NCBI GenBank assembly: GCA_003242885.1
Contig: QKMZ01000006.1
Span: forward strand, 434,001 to 498,000
Source: Candidatus Melainabacteria bacterium
GTDB taxonomy: Bacteria; Cyanobacteriota; Vampirovibrionia; Obscuribacterales; Obscuribacteraceae
Length of the DNA stretch: 64,000 bases
Reading direction: 5' to 3'
In this document: piece by piece, positions 27,701 through 36,424 of the stretch
Layout: each line of letters opens with the position of its first letter
How positions within the stretch are numbered: the stretch's first letter is position 1
Position numbers and translations under genes: made by a program
Notes under the pieces: model-generated
Databases searched by the model: none
The model's input: only the letters and a program-made list of their open reading frames with translations
Told to the model about the DNA's origin: nothing

Positions 27701-29951
27701 CCCAGCGATTTGCATCGGCCGCCGGTTGCGCACCTCTGTCCTGAATGGGTGTATCCCAGCGGTTTTGTGCTCCACCGGGCGGCGGAGGTGGTGGCATCTG
27801 CGGTGCAGCTGCTCCCGGAGCAGGTGTTGCGCCCCAACCTTTGGGAGTTGCAGGTGCATTGGAAACTAGTGTGTCAGAGCCCGGTGTGAATGCTCTCCAT
27901 GTGCCGGTTTCAATTTGTTCGGCGTCTACCGACCAAGCATTGCCTGGTTTGGGCGCTGCCGCAGGAGCCTGAGCTGGTGCGGGTGCTGGTTGTGGCGGTT
28001 CTGGTTCGGGCGTTCTTGCTTGCTCTGCGCCCCAAGCATTTCCGCCACCAGGTTGACCCCAGCCGCCTCCCGGTTGTCCGCCGGCAGGTGCTCCCCAACT
28101 GTCGTTAGGTTTTTGAGCTATTTGACCCCAGCTGCTGCCGGAACTTCCTTGATTTCCCCAGGCGCTGGCTGCTGCTGGTGCAGCTTCGGCAGTCGGTGCT
28201 GCCGCTGCAGGCGCTGGCACTGCGGCATTGGCACCGGAATTTGGATCGTTTCCGGGCGGGTTGCCCCAAGCTTGTGGTTGCGCGGGTGGTGTTGCCCAAC
28301 TATCCGGAACGGCGTTTTGACTTCCGCTTGGTGCGCCTTGTCCCCAGCCATTTGCGTTTCCGCCCCATGCTGAGTTTGCGCCGCCAGCCGGTCCGCTTGC
28401 TTCAACTGCTGGTGCACCCCATGGATTATTGTCCGGCGCTTTTGCGGCAGGTGCAGGCTGAGCCGGTGCGGGCGCAGCTGTTTCAGGAGTAGGCGGTGAA
28501 TTCCATCCGCCCGGATTGCCACCACTCCAATTGTCTGCACCACTTGGGGGAGCGCCCCACGCGCCGGGAGCGGCTGGTGCTGGTGCTGGTGTGGCGGCTT
28601 GTGGAGACTGTAAGGGCTTATTCCACGGCTGGTCGGGTGAGTCCATATTGGGCATGCCACCGGGCATACCGAAATTCGGCGCCTGTGTCGGCGGCGCAAA
28701 CTGATTGGCAGCAGCGGTTTCGTCCGGATCATCCCAGGCACCGCCTTGCGGCGGTGGACCCCAATCGCCCTCCTGACCATTCGCCCCTTTCGGAGCCTCA
28801 TTGCCCCAGTTCGGATCGCCCCATGCGCCTCCGCCTGGAACACCTTGACCAGGCGCTTTCAGTCCGGGCATTGGTGGCTGTCCGCCAGAAGGACTCGCGG
28901 GTAGTCCGCCACCAGGCGGTCCACCCCAATTAGAAGCTTCTTGTGTTGGGCTTGTTGGCTTGCCCCAATTACCGGCAAGGTTAGGTCCACCTTCTCCCAT
29001 TGCATTTGGTGCCGGCATAGGTGGTGGCATTTGCGGCATTCCAGGCATAGGCATAGATTGCGACGAAGACATCTGCGCGCCCATTCCTGGAGGCGTCAAA
29101 CTCGGATTCGATTGACCGGGCAAGCCGGTCGGACCATTAAGCTGCTGTCGATTTGGCAAGCCTGGCGGCTTCATCCAATTAGGTTCTTCTTCCTGCTGGC
29201 GGCCACTGCCTTCCGGGCCGAGTTCGTCCTCGACGCTAATCGGTTCGTGCTCGCCGGTTGCTCTTTGCGATTCGGCGATCTTCCTTCTAATAGATTCTGC
29301 AAGTGTCAGCGGTTGATCATCTGTAAGTTGATTGGGTCCGGCCATGCCGAACTTTTCACCGAGTGACCTTGTTGTCGACTGAGCTTCACGGCTGTCCATT
29401 ATAGGTTCGGACATGCCTTTGGCTATTGCTTTGAGTCGAGTCGCCGTGCCGGAGTGATCTTCAGGCGGCCGGCCCTTTGCTTGCGGCGGCGCCATCTGAG
29501 GAGGAATTGAGTTGGAGTCTTCAAACTGGGTGATCGGCTGATTCATCGGCTGCGAGCGATGCGGATAACGACTTCCGCCGGCAGGCTCCATGTCCATATC
29601 CATTCCTGGAGGCATGGTGTCTTTTTTGCCGCGAATACCCTTTTGCTCTTTCTCAGCTTTAGGCGCTTTTTCTTTGCCCTTGAAAATATTGCCGAACATC
29701 GCGAACGGTGAGGCTTTCTGTTCCGGCAAATCTTCCAAAATAGCGCGAGCGAGCATCTCGGGCTGAGGCGGTGTCAAATCATCAGGTAATTGAACATCGT
29801 CGGCAGCAAGAAGTACTTGTTGAATTTGGTGGTGAAACTTAGCGCATGATTCGCATGTTTCCAAGTGAGCAGACAGCATACGCTCGTCCTGCGCCTGCAG
29901 ATCCATGTCGAATCGTTGTTGAATTAAGTGTCGGAATCGACTGCAATTCAT
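24747..29951 (-). CDS. Giant zinc-finger / Pro-rich / Roadblock-LC7 protein
   Basis: 1734 residues. Residues 1-60 form a ZAS anti-sigma zinc finger (C3, H29-x3-C33-x2-C36). Residues 1600-1734 form a Roadblock/LC7 domain (ILTLEAASEIQGLLHHI, then GSIIIGHDGLLIA, and a final LVTLSDGRDTDALIPLM). About 1500 residues of Pro/Ala/Gly/Gln-rich sequence lie between, with two internal repeat families: five RWDxPIQxR units plus one variant (about 730-985), and three acidic LFxxDD...IFSxxLG units (about 1056-1074, 1340-1363, 1502-1524). There is no membrane segment. It begins 26 bases after an ECF sigma gene. Likely a cytoplasmic anti-sigma scaffold whose Roadblock end receives a signal, perhaps from a small GTPase; this role is inference. 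Confidence 0.85.
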   Translation of the reverse strand: MNCSRFRHLIQQRFDMDLQAQDERMLSAHLETCESCAKFHHQIQQVLLAADDVQLPDDLTPPQPEMLARAILEDLPEQKASPFAMFGNIFKGKEKAPKAEKEQKGIRGKKDTMPPGMDMDMEPAGGSRYPHRSQPMNQPITQFEDSNSIPPQMAPPQAKGRPPEDHSGTATRLKAIAKGMSEPIMDSREAQSTTRSLGEKFGMAGPNQLTDDQPLTLAESIRRKIAESQRATGEHEPISVEDELGPEGSGRQQEEEPNWMKPPGLPNRQQLNGPTGLPGQSNPSLTPPGMGAQMSSSQSMPMPGMPQMPPPMPAPNAMGEGGPNLAGNWGKPTSPTQEASNWGGPPGGGLPASPSGGQPPMPGLKAPGQGVPGGGAWGDPNWGNEAPKGANGQEGDWGPPPQGGAWDDPDETAAANQFAPPTQAPNFGMPGGMPNMDSPDQPWNKPLQSPQAATPAPAPAAPGAWGAPPSGADNWSGGNPGGWNSPPTPETAAPAPAQPAPAAKAPDNNPWGAPAVEASGPAGGANSAWGGNANGWGQGAPSGSQNAVPDSWATPPAQPQAWGNPPGNDPNSGANAAVPAPAAAAPTAEAAPAAASAWGNQGSSGSSWGQIAQKPNDSWGAPAGGQPGGGWGQPGGGNAWGAEQARTPEPEPPQPAPAPAQAPAAAPKPGNAWSVDAEQIETGTWRAFTPGSDTLVSNAPATPKGWGATPAPGAAAPQMPPPPPPGGAQNRWDTPIQDRGAQPAADANRWDQPIQNRAPEQAAPAPAPANNPWGVPVPGAAPPLPGASAPGGFGAGATPQAPAMPSAPAGVAGTGIPKDSIMDRLSNVLAEGQAAPGQNSEESRWDMPIQERMKQEAMAAAPAAPPMPSPIAAPAAKATGDNRWDTPIQDRSQQQAPELSPPPPRWDVPIQERTQQLTPTTAQPVGEPLSPQPAAPTPWGSPPPAPQAAPAPAPMAPPAPPNPFGSPADQGITASSWDLPVVEAQDQLHRQPQADAAPPQPFAQPFGVSPEPPMPQSGGSPSRLNINPPAFVPGQTVPQPAMPAPPQAPAAGIGGALFNVDDNEIEKIFSEHLGINESSPQAAVPKQEGPPQPAIMKSLPIAPPEPVANPWGQPFNPPPVPGQDSNPQPFAPAMPEPQAPAFSQQAPEPQPFAAPAPQPAPFGAPAQEAPMPFATPSAPAPFGAPPAPFGAPPPAPFGAPEPTQPFATPAPMPFAAQTPEPAQPFGAPPPAPFGQPDTAPQPFAPAASAPPAPFGAPPTPAPGNPFAMPQPAAGGAGQPKIVPVMSKNVATASGGPPATGWGQPSASGGFPAAIPPNGQAPVAAAPAPFAAAPAAPENKSNGLFNLDDTAMDDLFSKNLGVQEMAKPVGGTGEQQMPAQAQMQQDIQQPMQQQMQQQAPAAPFAQQPFAMPPQQAAPAPFGAPPPALDQYGQAAPPQPFGVPQQAAPAPFGAPFGAPAQAPQPPQMPQAQQAPAPFGAPAPFGAPPAQAPFGAPPPQAPQAQAGLFSVDDNMMNQIFSDNLGVQDQDTQVNAGQQRVNVAAAVQALSDVAGQDPMAAAVPPPKIEGLGRLDAKPDQGGDTGSGRIASIGKFLLDQKDLEKIGKLTASDLSDTKMKILTLEAASEIQGLLHHIGGTPDVVGSIIIGHDGLLIANTMPQDIEADSIGIWALAVYMNTETAIKKIGHNRVHQVVARTPRGFLVIADFGGGLLVTLSDGRDTDALIPLMRSITQVVST
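25378..26784 (-). repeat. Three spaced acidic LFxxDD motifs inside the giant protein
   Basis: Segments coding for LFNVDDNEIEKIFSEHLG, LFNLDDTAMDDLFSKNLG and LFSVDDNMMNQIFSDNLG lie near 26731-26784, 25866-25929 and 25378-25443. They are the only ordered-looking islands in the linker and share spacing of hydrophobic and acidic residues, like amphipathic docking helices. Confidence 0.75.
27010..27765 (-). repeat. RWDxPIQxR repeat array inside the giant protein
   Basis: Units with T, Q, M, T and V at the variable position (RWDTPIQDR, RWDQPIQNR, RWDMPIQER, RWDTPIQDR, RWDVPIQER) and a degenerate SWDLPV unit are spread over this stretch, separated by Pro/Ala-rich spacers. The DNA differs between copies, so this is an old peptide repeat and not a recent tandem duplication. 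Confidence 0.75.
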
Positions 29952-29977
29952 TATCAGTTACCGCGCTCTCTAAAGAA

Positions 29978-30550
29978 CTATCCCCTGCCAAGGCATTTAA
30001 CTATCTGCACTCTAGCTCTGTAGAGCCACGCCTGAATGGTCTCTTTCGGTTGGTGCAAAACCGAACCCATCTGTTCATACGTAAGGTCGAGTTGGTGGCG
30101 CAGCATGAAAACCTTTTGCTGCTCCTCGGACAATGTGCTCAGGCAACGTCGTACCCTTTGCGTTCCGAGAATGACTGTTGTTTCCCAGTCCATATTGCCA
30201 GACCCATCGGAAGCCGGGTCTGTACGAGCACCAGGCGGCAACGGACCTGTGTATTGCGAGTGATACTCGGCGCAAGCGTCAACGATAAAATTTGACACCC
30301 AGTACCAGAGAGGCATATTCACCTTCTTCGGGTCCGTGTGTTTCAGCGACGCAAAAGCATTGCGGAATGCCATTATGGTCAATTGAGTTGCTGTTTCGGG
30401 ATTGCCTGTTGCCATGTAAGCAATTGCGTAAAAACGTTCTTGGTGATTCCAGACGAAATCGTTGCGCTGCTCTTTATTGCCTTTCTTCAATTCGAAGAGG
30501 ACTCCGGCAGCCGCTTGGTTGAAATTATTCCGAGAGGGAAGGATAGGCAT
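29978..30550 (-). CDS. Divergent ECF-type RNA polymerase sigma factor
   Basis: 190 residues with a two-domain ECF layout. A region-2-like segment (about 25-95) contains DFVWNHQERFYAIAYMATGNPETATQLTIMAF. A linker carries a Pro/Gly stretch. Region 4 (about 130-185) has LSEEQQKVFMLRHQLDLTYEQM and an ETIQAWLYRARVQIVK recognition helix. The canonical region 2 DLxQExF is altered to TQLTIMAF, so it is a divergent member. ATG 30550 has only an A-rich leader. The giant ZAS/Roadblock gene follows after 26 bases, which makes that protein its probable anti-sigma factor. Confidence 0.82.
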   Translation of the reverse strand: MPILPSRNNFNQAAAGVLFELKKGNKEQRNDFVWNHQERFYAIAYMATGNPETATQLTIMAFRNAFASLKHTDPKKVNMPLWYWVSNFIVDACAEYHSQYTGPLPPGARTDPASDGSGNMDWETTVILGTQRVRRCLSTLSEEQQKVFMLRHQLDLTYEQMGSVLHQPKETIQAWLYRARVQIVKCLGRG

Positions 30551-30909
30551 CTTTTTCTATGACAAGACCGCTGAAAATGCGAATACTGAAACAATAGCCA
30601 ACAAAATGTCTGTAGCGGGACGTCAGGAGGTTTTTTCTTGATCGCAACACGCGGCCGCAAATACTCCCAACCAGCAACTCTATGACCCAAAAAAAGGGCG
30701 AGCTGCCGACCGCCAAGTAGCCACTTTTCCAGTTTACCTGATTCGGGCGGGACTCAGGAAGGATTTTGTGGGATAACTGGTGGGCTCAAAAACGCTGACG
30801 GACTGAAAAAACCTCCGTTGACAGGCGATAACGACTCATACCGCTAACATATGATGTACCACGTTACGCGCGTTAGTATCTTCATTCTGATAATTAGGAA
30901 GCTTGCTCG
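30551..30909. other. Divergent intergenic region
   Basis: 359 bases between the leftward ECF sigma gene and a rightward hypothetical gene. It should hold promoters for both. TTGACA at 30818-30823 is a perfect -35 for the rightward gene, but no good -10 lies 16-18 bases on (TAACAT comes at 21). I see no ECF-type GGAAC motif for the leftward gene and no RNA gene. Confidence 0.4.
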
Positions 30910-31785
30910 ATGCCATTACCGGAAACGCATACTATTGAAATCAAGGTCCGCAACGCCGCCGCCTATACTTTGAACAATGTTGTCGCGACGGCAAGAAGCT
31001 GTTCGCCACAGGATTTGAAGATTGCAGCAGCGAATGTGGACTTGGTTGCCGAGTCCGGTAGTTTGCCGCCAGAAGTGACCGATTTCGTAAATTATGTTAT
31101 GACAGATCTCTTCACACTTTTGCATCGAAGCGGGCTTTACAACAGGCAAAGAGCCTTCTGGGAATCAATCGCTCGCGCCGTCAAGATTACTGTCCATCCG
31201 GTCACACAAGGCTTTTTCAAGAAAGAAGCCTTGCCAATGTACGATGTGCATTTTGAGGATGCCTCAGGTGGCACCACGCTTCTTGCATTTGTCGTTCTGA
31301 ATCACGCTCAGTGGAACGTGCCTAAATACGCTACTGCGTATTTCAAGGAATTGATGCATAGGGCTCAGCAAGCGGATAAAAAGAGACCGGTTATGAAATC
31401 CATCGTGGTCGTCGCGCCCAAACCGTTTTCAGAAGAGCTTTATAAATACGTAGATAAAATTTTGGGCGGACCAAATCTTGATCCAGTGTCTAGATTCGAA
31501 TCGGTTTTGCAATCGCCATTAACTGTTCATCTGAATTTGTTTGAGTATGGTGTGTCGGCAGGCGAGCCTGAAACAAGAGATAACGCGCAGATGGGGACTG
31601 CTGGGCAAGAGTCTGATGAAGAGGAAATTTCTGTCAAATCGCCTTCATATGATCCTGCTGAAATTGACGACCCTAATGTAATTGGAGATGAAAGTCTTCT
31701 TCACCCGGAAGACATGAAAGTACGGCCAGGCCGATTCATCTTCAAGATGATCCAGCCGGACGTTGAGAAGGCACGTAAAAGATAA
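30910..31785 (+). CDS. Hypothetical protein, 291 residues
   Basis: No family recognised. Residues 1-215 look folded and mixed alpha/beta, with HTIEIKVRNAAAYTL at the start, a helical middle (VTDFVNYVMTDLFTLLHRSGLY) and a KSIVVVAPKPFSEELYKYVDKIL strand-helix. Residues 216-265 are acidic and disordered-looking, followed by a short basic tail (RPGRFIFKMIQPDVEKARKR). No signal peptide or membrane helix. ATG 30910 has AGGA at long spacing. It is divergent from the ECF sigma/Roadblock operon and could share its regulation; it converges with the acyl-CoA carboxylase gene. Confidence 0.65.
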   Translation: MPLPETHTIEIKVRNAAAYTLNNVVATARSCSPQDLKIAAANVDLVAESGSLPPEVTDFVNYVMTDLFTLLHRSGLYNRQRAFWESIARAVKITVHPVTQGFFKKEALPMYDVHFEDASGGTTLLAFVVLNHAQWNVPKYATAYFKELMHRAQQADKKRPVMKSIVVVAPKPFSEELYKYVDKILGGPNLDPVSRFESVLQSPLTVHLNLFEYGVSAGEPETRDNAQMGTAGQESDEEEISVKSPSYDPAEIDDPNVIGDESLLHPEDMKVRPGRFIFKMIQPDVEKARKR

Positions 31786-31807
31786 GTCCTCCTGTTCCCA
31801 GAAGAGC

Positions 31808-33376
31808 CTATAGAGGGATATTTCCGTGTTTTCTCTTCGGTCGTTCTATACGCTTGTTTTTCTGCACTTCCAGTGCTGCATGCAGATATCGTCTCGTTTC
31901 TGACGGCATGATCACATCGTCTACATAGCCAAGCTCTGCAGCTACATAAGGATTGGCGAATCGTTCTCTATACTCTGCAACCAGTTCTTTGTGTTTGGCA
32001 GGCGCATCGTTTTTGAGCTTGTCTAATTCTTTTCTGTACAAAAGATTGACCGCTCCATCAGCGCCCATAACTGCAATTTCCGCTGTGGGCCAGGCGAAAT
32101 TGAAGTCGCCGCCCACGTTTTTCGAGCCCATAACGTCGAATGCACCGCCATATGCCTTGCGAGTGATGACAGTCAGTTTGGGAACAGTTGCTTCGCAATA
32201 GGCGTAAAGCAGCTTGGCTCCATGCCTGATAATGCCGTGATGCTCTTGCGTGCGACCAGGCAAATAACCCGGCACATCGACAAATGTAATTAAAGGAATG
32301 TTGAATGCATCGAGGAAGCGCACGAAGCGAGCGCCTTTGATTGACGCATTGATGTCCAGCGTTCCTGCCAACTTCTTTGGCTGATTGGCGACAATTCCTA
32401 CTGTTTCTCCATGCAGTCTGGCAAAACCGGTGATTAAGTTGGTAGCGTAAAGCGGTGCTATTTCAAAGAAATCGCCATTATCGAAAATGTTGGTGATTAC
32501 GTCGTGCATGTCATATGGCTTGGCAGGATCATGCGGAACAACACTGTCGAGAGAAATCATGTTTGCAGGTTCGGCATCCTGACCGGGTTCTACAAATGGC
32601 GGTGGTTCAAGATTGTTGAGCGGTAAATAGGAGAGTAGTTTTCTTACCATCCAGAATGACTCTTCTTCGTCCTCAGCCAGAAGTTGCGCAACACCGCTTT
32701 TCTCGTTGTGTACGCGCGCTCCACCGAGTTCGTCAAAGGTGACATCTTCACCGGTGACGGTGCGCACGATCTCAGGACCGGTGATAAACATGTAGCTGGC
32801 TTTGTCGACCATGATCGTGAAGTCTGTGACGGCTGGGCTGTAAACCGCGCCGCCGGCGCAGGGTCCGTAGATCACAGAAATCTGTGGAATCACTCCTGAC
32901 GAATTGACGTTTCGATAAAAGATATCTGCGTAGCCGGCAAGTGAGGCTACACCCTCTTGGATGCGCGCTCCGCCGCTTTCGTTCAAACCGATGACGGGGC
33001 AACCTGCTTGCTTTGCCAGGTCCATCACTTTGCAGACTTTGCGGGCGAAGACTTCACCGAGCGCGCCACCAAGGAAGGTGGCATCATGCGCGAAAATGTA
33101 GACTGGGCGTCCATCGATTTTTCCTTGTCCGGTGACAACGCCATCGCCGACGACCTTCTTTTCGTCCAGCCCAAAGTGGTCGCAGTGGTGGACTGCATAG
33201 CGATCCAATTCGATGAACGAGCCTTCGTCAAGCAAGCTGGCGATACGCTCTCTTGCATGCATGGTGCCTTTATCGTGACGTTTTTTCAAAGTCGCTTCAC
33301 TGACGGCAACTGCTTCTGCACGCTTTTCAATCAGGCGCTCGTTGGGCGTTTTTGCTGTTTTGCTCTTCGTTTCCAT
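31808..33376 (-). CDS. Acyl-CoA carboxylase carboxyltransferase subunit (PccB/MmdA type)
   Basis: Carboxyltransferase that moves CO2 from biotin to an acyl-CoA, probably propionyl-CoA, giving methylmalonyl-CoA (or the reverse in decarboxylases). Crotonase-fold halves carry GGARIQEGVASL, the GPCAGGAVYSPA oxyanion-hole segment and FVDVPGYLPGRTQEHHG. 522 residues matches PccB. I choose ATG 33376, which gives the usual METKSK lead; the frame extends to a GTG at 33427 that would overlap mgtE. No biotin-carboxylase or biotin-carrier gene is in the window. The B12 subunit of methylmalonyl-CoA mutase about 12 kb away belongs to the same pathway. Confidence 0.9.
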   Translation of the reverse strand: METKSKTAKTPNERLIEKRAEAVAVSEATLKKRHDKGTMHARERIASLLDEGSFIELDRYAVHHCDHFGLDEKKVVGDGVVTGQGKIDGRPVYIFAHDATFLGGALGEVFARKVCKVMDLAKQAGCPVIGLNESGGARIQEGVASLAGYADIFYRNVNSSGVIPQISVIYGPCAGGAVYSPAVTDFTIMVDKASYMFITGPEIVRTVTGEDVTFDELGGARVHNEKSGVAQLLAEDEEESFWMVRKLLSYLPLNNLEPPPFVEPGQDAEPANMISLDSVVPHDPAKPYDMHDVITNIFDNGDFFEIAPLYATNLITGFARLHGETVGIVANQPKKLAGTLDINASIKGARFVRFLDAFNIPLITFVDVPGYLPGRTQEHHGIIRHGAKLLYAYCEATVPKLTVITRKAYGGAFDVMGSKNVGGDFNFAWPTAEIAVMGADGAVNLLYRKELDKLKNDAPAKHKELVAEYRERFANPYVAAELGYVDDVIMPSETRRYLHAALEVQKNKRIERPKRKHGNIPL

Positions 33377-33413
33377 TGTCTTTGCCGTCCGTTTTAGTGA
33401 TTTTGAAATGTCG

Positions 33414-34805
33414 TCATTTAACCACACTCATCGTGGTGTAGAGAAGGAACTGGTGAACGATAGTTAGATAGATGGTCATTGTGCAAACGTCTAGAATGCT
33501 TGTGATGAAGGGTCCGCTGGCGTGTGCCGGGTCAATGCCCGCCTTTTGAAAGACCATGGGCATGAGGGTTCCAATCAATACCCCGCAGGTCATTGTGACA
33601 AAAAGCGAGCATCCAACAACGAATCCGAGAGCCGGATTGACGCTGTGAAACATCAAGCTCATCAGTGTCGTAGCGATGCCGCAGAGTATGCCAAGAAGCA
33701 TTCCGACGCGGGCTTCGTGGAAAACATGTTTGATGATTACCCGCCAGGCGAGTTTTTCTATGCCGGTTCCGCGCAAAGTAATACAAGTACTCTGTGTGGC
33801 AACCGAGCCTGTGACGCCGGAAAGCAGCGGCATGAAAGAAGCTGCAGCAACAGTTTCCTTAATCACGCTGTCAAAGTGAGTAATTACAGAAACCGAACCA
33901 GCTTCAATTCCAAGCGTAATCAAAAGCCATGGCAAGCGGGCACCGACAGCGCGTCGAACGCTCAAACTCAGCTGTTCGCCAAGGTCTCCTGCTTCGCCTG
34001 TGATACCTGAGGCCTGGAACAAGTCTTCTGTCGACTCTTCCCACAATACGTCGATGACATCATCGGCGGTGATAATTCCTCTTAGTTTGCCCGATTCATC
34101 AACGACGGGCAAAGTCAGTAAGTCATATCGGCTCAGTTTTTCGGCAGCTTCTTCTTGGTCTGTGGTGGTAAGAACTTTGATGACATTGTCGTCCATCAAG
34201 CTTTCGACCAGCGCCTCGGGAGGCGCCATCAGCAGTTCTTTCAAAGTCACGCGACCGGCAAGTTTTTCTTCTTCAGAAACGACATAGACGTCGTAAATGT
34301 CGTCTTCCAACTCTGCGTAGGTTTCTCTCAAATACGAAATTGCCTGATCAGCAGTCAGTTTCCCTTCTACCGCTAGATAGTCGGTAGACATGATCCCCCC
34401 TGCCGAATCTTCCTCGAAGCCCATCAGCTCTTGAATGTCTTCTTTGGCTTCTGTGTCCGTCATCTGGTTGATGATTTGTTGGACCTTTTCTTTAGGCAGT
34501 TCCGCCAGCAAGTCGGCGGCATCGTCCGGACTCATTCTCGTGATGATCGGAACGACGCCGATGTCGCCAAGATCCTTAAGCAGATTTCCTTGTGTCTCGG
34601 GCTCCAGTTCTGCCAGCACCGCGGAGGCATTGTCCAGGTCCAAAAGGCGGAAGCATGAAAGTCTATGGCTGTTGTCCAGATCGGTCAGCCATTCAGCAAT
34701 GTCGGCTGGATGCTCCTCGTTGAGAAGCATCCTAAGTTTTTGGCGCTGACCGTCATCGACCAGAGCGCTCAGTTCTTCCGGCGCCAGACGCGCTTTCTCG
34801 CTCAT
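33414..34805 (-). CDS. mgtE: Magnesium transporter MgtE
   Basis: Inner-membrane Mg2+ channel. Residues 1-130 form the helical N domain (ALVDDGQRQKLRMLLNEEHPADIAEWL), 130-255 a CBS-domain pair that senses cytoplasmic Mg2+, and the rest a plug helix plus five transmembrane helices with the pore segment ending GPFITSILDVCTMTIYL. 463 residues is standard. The acyl-CoA carboxylase gene follows after 37 bases. Upstream, a GGATGC hairpin (34855-34870) is the only structure; I find no M-box riboswitch consensus. Confidence 0.95.
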   Translation of the reverse strand: MSEKARLAPEELSALVDDGQRQKLRMLLNEEHPADIAEWLTDLDNSHRLSCFRLLDLDNASAVLAELEPETQGNLLKDLGDIGVVPIITRMSPDDAADLLAELPKEKVQQIINQMTDTEAKEDIQELMGFEEDSAGGIMSTDYLAVEGKLTADQAISYLRETYAELEDDIYDVYVVSEEEKLAGRVTLKELLMAPPEALVESLMDDNVIKVLTTTDQEEAAEKLSRYDLLTLPVVDESGKLRGIITADDVIDVLWEESTEDLFQASGITGEAGDLGEQLSLSVRRAVGARLPWLLITLGIEAGSVSVITHFDSVIKETVAAASFMPLLSGVTGSVATQSTCITLRGTGIEKLAWRVIIKHVFHEARVGMLLGILCGIATTLMSLMFHSVNPALGFVVGCSLFVTMTCGVLIGTLMPMVFQKAGIDPAHASGPFITSILDVCTMTIYLTIVHQFLLYTTMSVVK

Positions 34806-34994
34806 GCTCTACCATTTGAATCTTGGGTGAGACTTATCGAGTAGCAAAACTCGCGGATGCATTTGCATCCACCACTAACCCTATCAAGATGAGAGCGAAG
34901 GTTTAAGACAAGCCTTCTAAGCTGGGCGCAAGAATATTACCCGCCTTAGCAAAGAGCGGCTTTTGCAGTCATTTTCTTTCTGAGCTTTTGTTTA

Positions 34995-35963
34995 TCAATC
35001 TTCAAGATAGCCGGCCAATTTAGAAGACCAGGCAGGCTGCCGGAGCTTTCTGAAGGCTTTGTGCTCAATCTGACGAACGCGCTCGCGGGTGATATTGAAA
35101 AGGCGGCCGACTTCTTCCAAAGTACGTTGTCTGCCGTCTTCCAGACCGTAGCGCAGATGCATGATGTCGCGCTCGCGCGGTGTCAATTGGCTGAGCATGC
35201 GGTTCAAGTCCTGACGCATCAGTTCTTCTTCTGTTGTCATGTCCGGACGCGAAGTGATGTTGTCTTCAATCAAGTCGCCCAGATAGGTCTCTTCATCTCT
35301 ATTGAGCGGCATTTCCATAGAAACAGGTTCTCTGTCTGCCTGGATAATTTCCGTGATCTTATTTACGGACAATTCCATAGCACTGGACAATTCCGATTCG
35401 GTGGGCTTGCGGCCCAGTTCTTGAGAAAGTCTGGCTGAGGTCTTTTTCAATTTGTTAATTGATTCGACCATGTGCACAGGCACTCTGATGGTTCTAGATT
35501 TATCAGCCAGACCGCGGCTGATTGCTTGTCTAATCCACCAGGTAGCGTAGGTGCTGAATTTAAAACCTTTGGTGTGATCGAATTTCTCGGCAGCCCTGAT
35601 CAGTCCGAGATTGCCTTCCTGAATTAGATCTTGGAATGGCAGACCACGATTTACATATTTCTTGGCGATTGAAATTACAAGGCGCAAATTAGCTTGAATG
35701 AGCTTCTTCTTGGCGTCCAAATCACCTGAGGCAATGCGTCTGGCAAGCTCGATTTCTTCATCGGGCTTGATCATTTTTACGCGACCGATTTCACGCAGAT
35801 AGAGTCTTACAGAGTCTTCAGTAAATCCATCAGGACCTGTCGGCTCTTTCTCCTCTGGCTCTTCTTCCTGCGCAGCAACAGCTGCGGGAGTCTGCTGAGC
35901 ATCATCCTCGTCAAAGGCTTCCTGCCAATCGTCAGCTACTTCATCGCGAACTTTAGACGCCAA
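34995..35963 (-). CDS. rpoD: Primary-type RNA polymerase sigma factor (RpoD/SigA family)
   Basis: 322 residues with an acidic N-terminal stretch instead of a full region 1.1, then region 1.2 ([21 protein letters not shown]), region 2 with [24 protein letters not shown] and [13 protein letters not shown], region 3, and region 4 with [15 protein letters not shown] and [18 protein letters not shown]. The strong region 2 and 4 match indicates a group 1 or 2 factor recognising TTGACA/TATAAT promoters, as found in this window. The start is TTG 35963 with TAGGAG at good spacing; no ATG fits. It is likely the housekeeping sigma or a close group 2 paralog. Confidence 0.9.
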   Translation of the reverse strand: MASKVRDEVADDWQEAFDEDDAQQTPAAVAAQEEEPEEKEPTGPDGFTEDSVRLYLREIGRVKMIKPDEEIELARRIASGDLDAKKKLIQANLRLVISIAKKYVNRGLPFQDLIQEGNLGLIRAAEKFDHTKGFKFSTYATWWIRQAISRGLADKSRTIRVPVHMVESINKLKKTSARLSQELGRKPTESELSSAMELSVNKITEIIQADREPVSMEMPLNRDEETYLGDLIEDNITSRPDMTTEEELMRQDLNRMLSQLTPRERDIMHLRYGLEDGRQRTLEEVGRLFNITRERVRQIEHKAFRKLRQPAWSSKLAGYLED

Positions 35964-36355
35964 TCTCGTGAACTCCTACTGGTAAAAACTTGCGAGTGAA
36001 CTCGGCAAACGCCACACACTGGATATTTACCCAATCTACTTGTAAATCTCGCGGTCTGCCTACTTCTTTAGCAGTCAAGAGGTAGATTAACTTTTGTAAA
36101 TTTGGACGAAATCGGTGTTAGATTCTGCATCCTGGCAGAGAAATGTGACACCGCCGGCGGATTTGTCGTTGGCTCGCCTGATGGCCAGCCGCTTGCATAA
36201 TTTTGCCGTTATATACAAATGTTATACGGTCAAGTGAGGCTGCCGTACCCAGGCAGTTTCAGTAGCTGCAAGTAGCTTGAAAACTTTTCTATGCAGATTC
36301 TAAAGGCAGAAATCTTTGGAAAGCATTGAGCCCTGCTCCCCGACCTATATAGTCG
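35964..36355. other. Divergent intergenic region between rpoD and the trpS operon
   Basis: About 390 bases that must contain the rpoD promoter. I find no strong consensus box on that strand and no RNA gene or long repeat. The rightward promoter lies at its right end (36356-36364). Confidence 0.35.
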
Positions 36356-36364
36356 TGCTATATT
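36356..36364 (+). promoter_or_regulatory. Extended -10 promoter before the small basic gene and trpS
   Basis: TGCTATATT (36356-36364) is an extended -10 element (TGn plus TATATT). The predicted start near 36371 gives a leader of about 54 bases with GGAG before the ATG at 36425. Confidence 0.45.
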
Positions 36365-36424
36365 CACTCTTCGCCCATTCTTATCAAAGTGGGCAGTTAT
36401 GCCTGGAAGGGCCGGAGAAACAAC

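Noticed and set aside
25427-28843. Possible CRISPR or DNA tandem repeat because of recurring short words
   Set aside because: The recurrences are coding for peptide repeats, with variable spacing and diverged DNA.
33374-33427. Longer N-terminus of the acyl-CoA carboxylase subunit from GTG 33427
   Set aside because: It would overlap the end of mgtE and adds residues not typical of the family; ATG 33376 fits better.
34806-34994. M-box magnesium riboswitch before mgtE
   Set aside because: Only a short GGATGC hairpin is present, with none of the conserved M-box segments.
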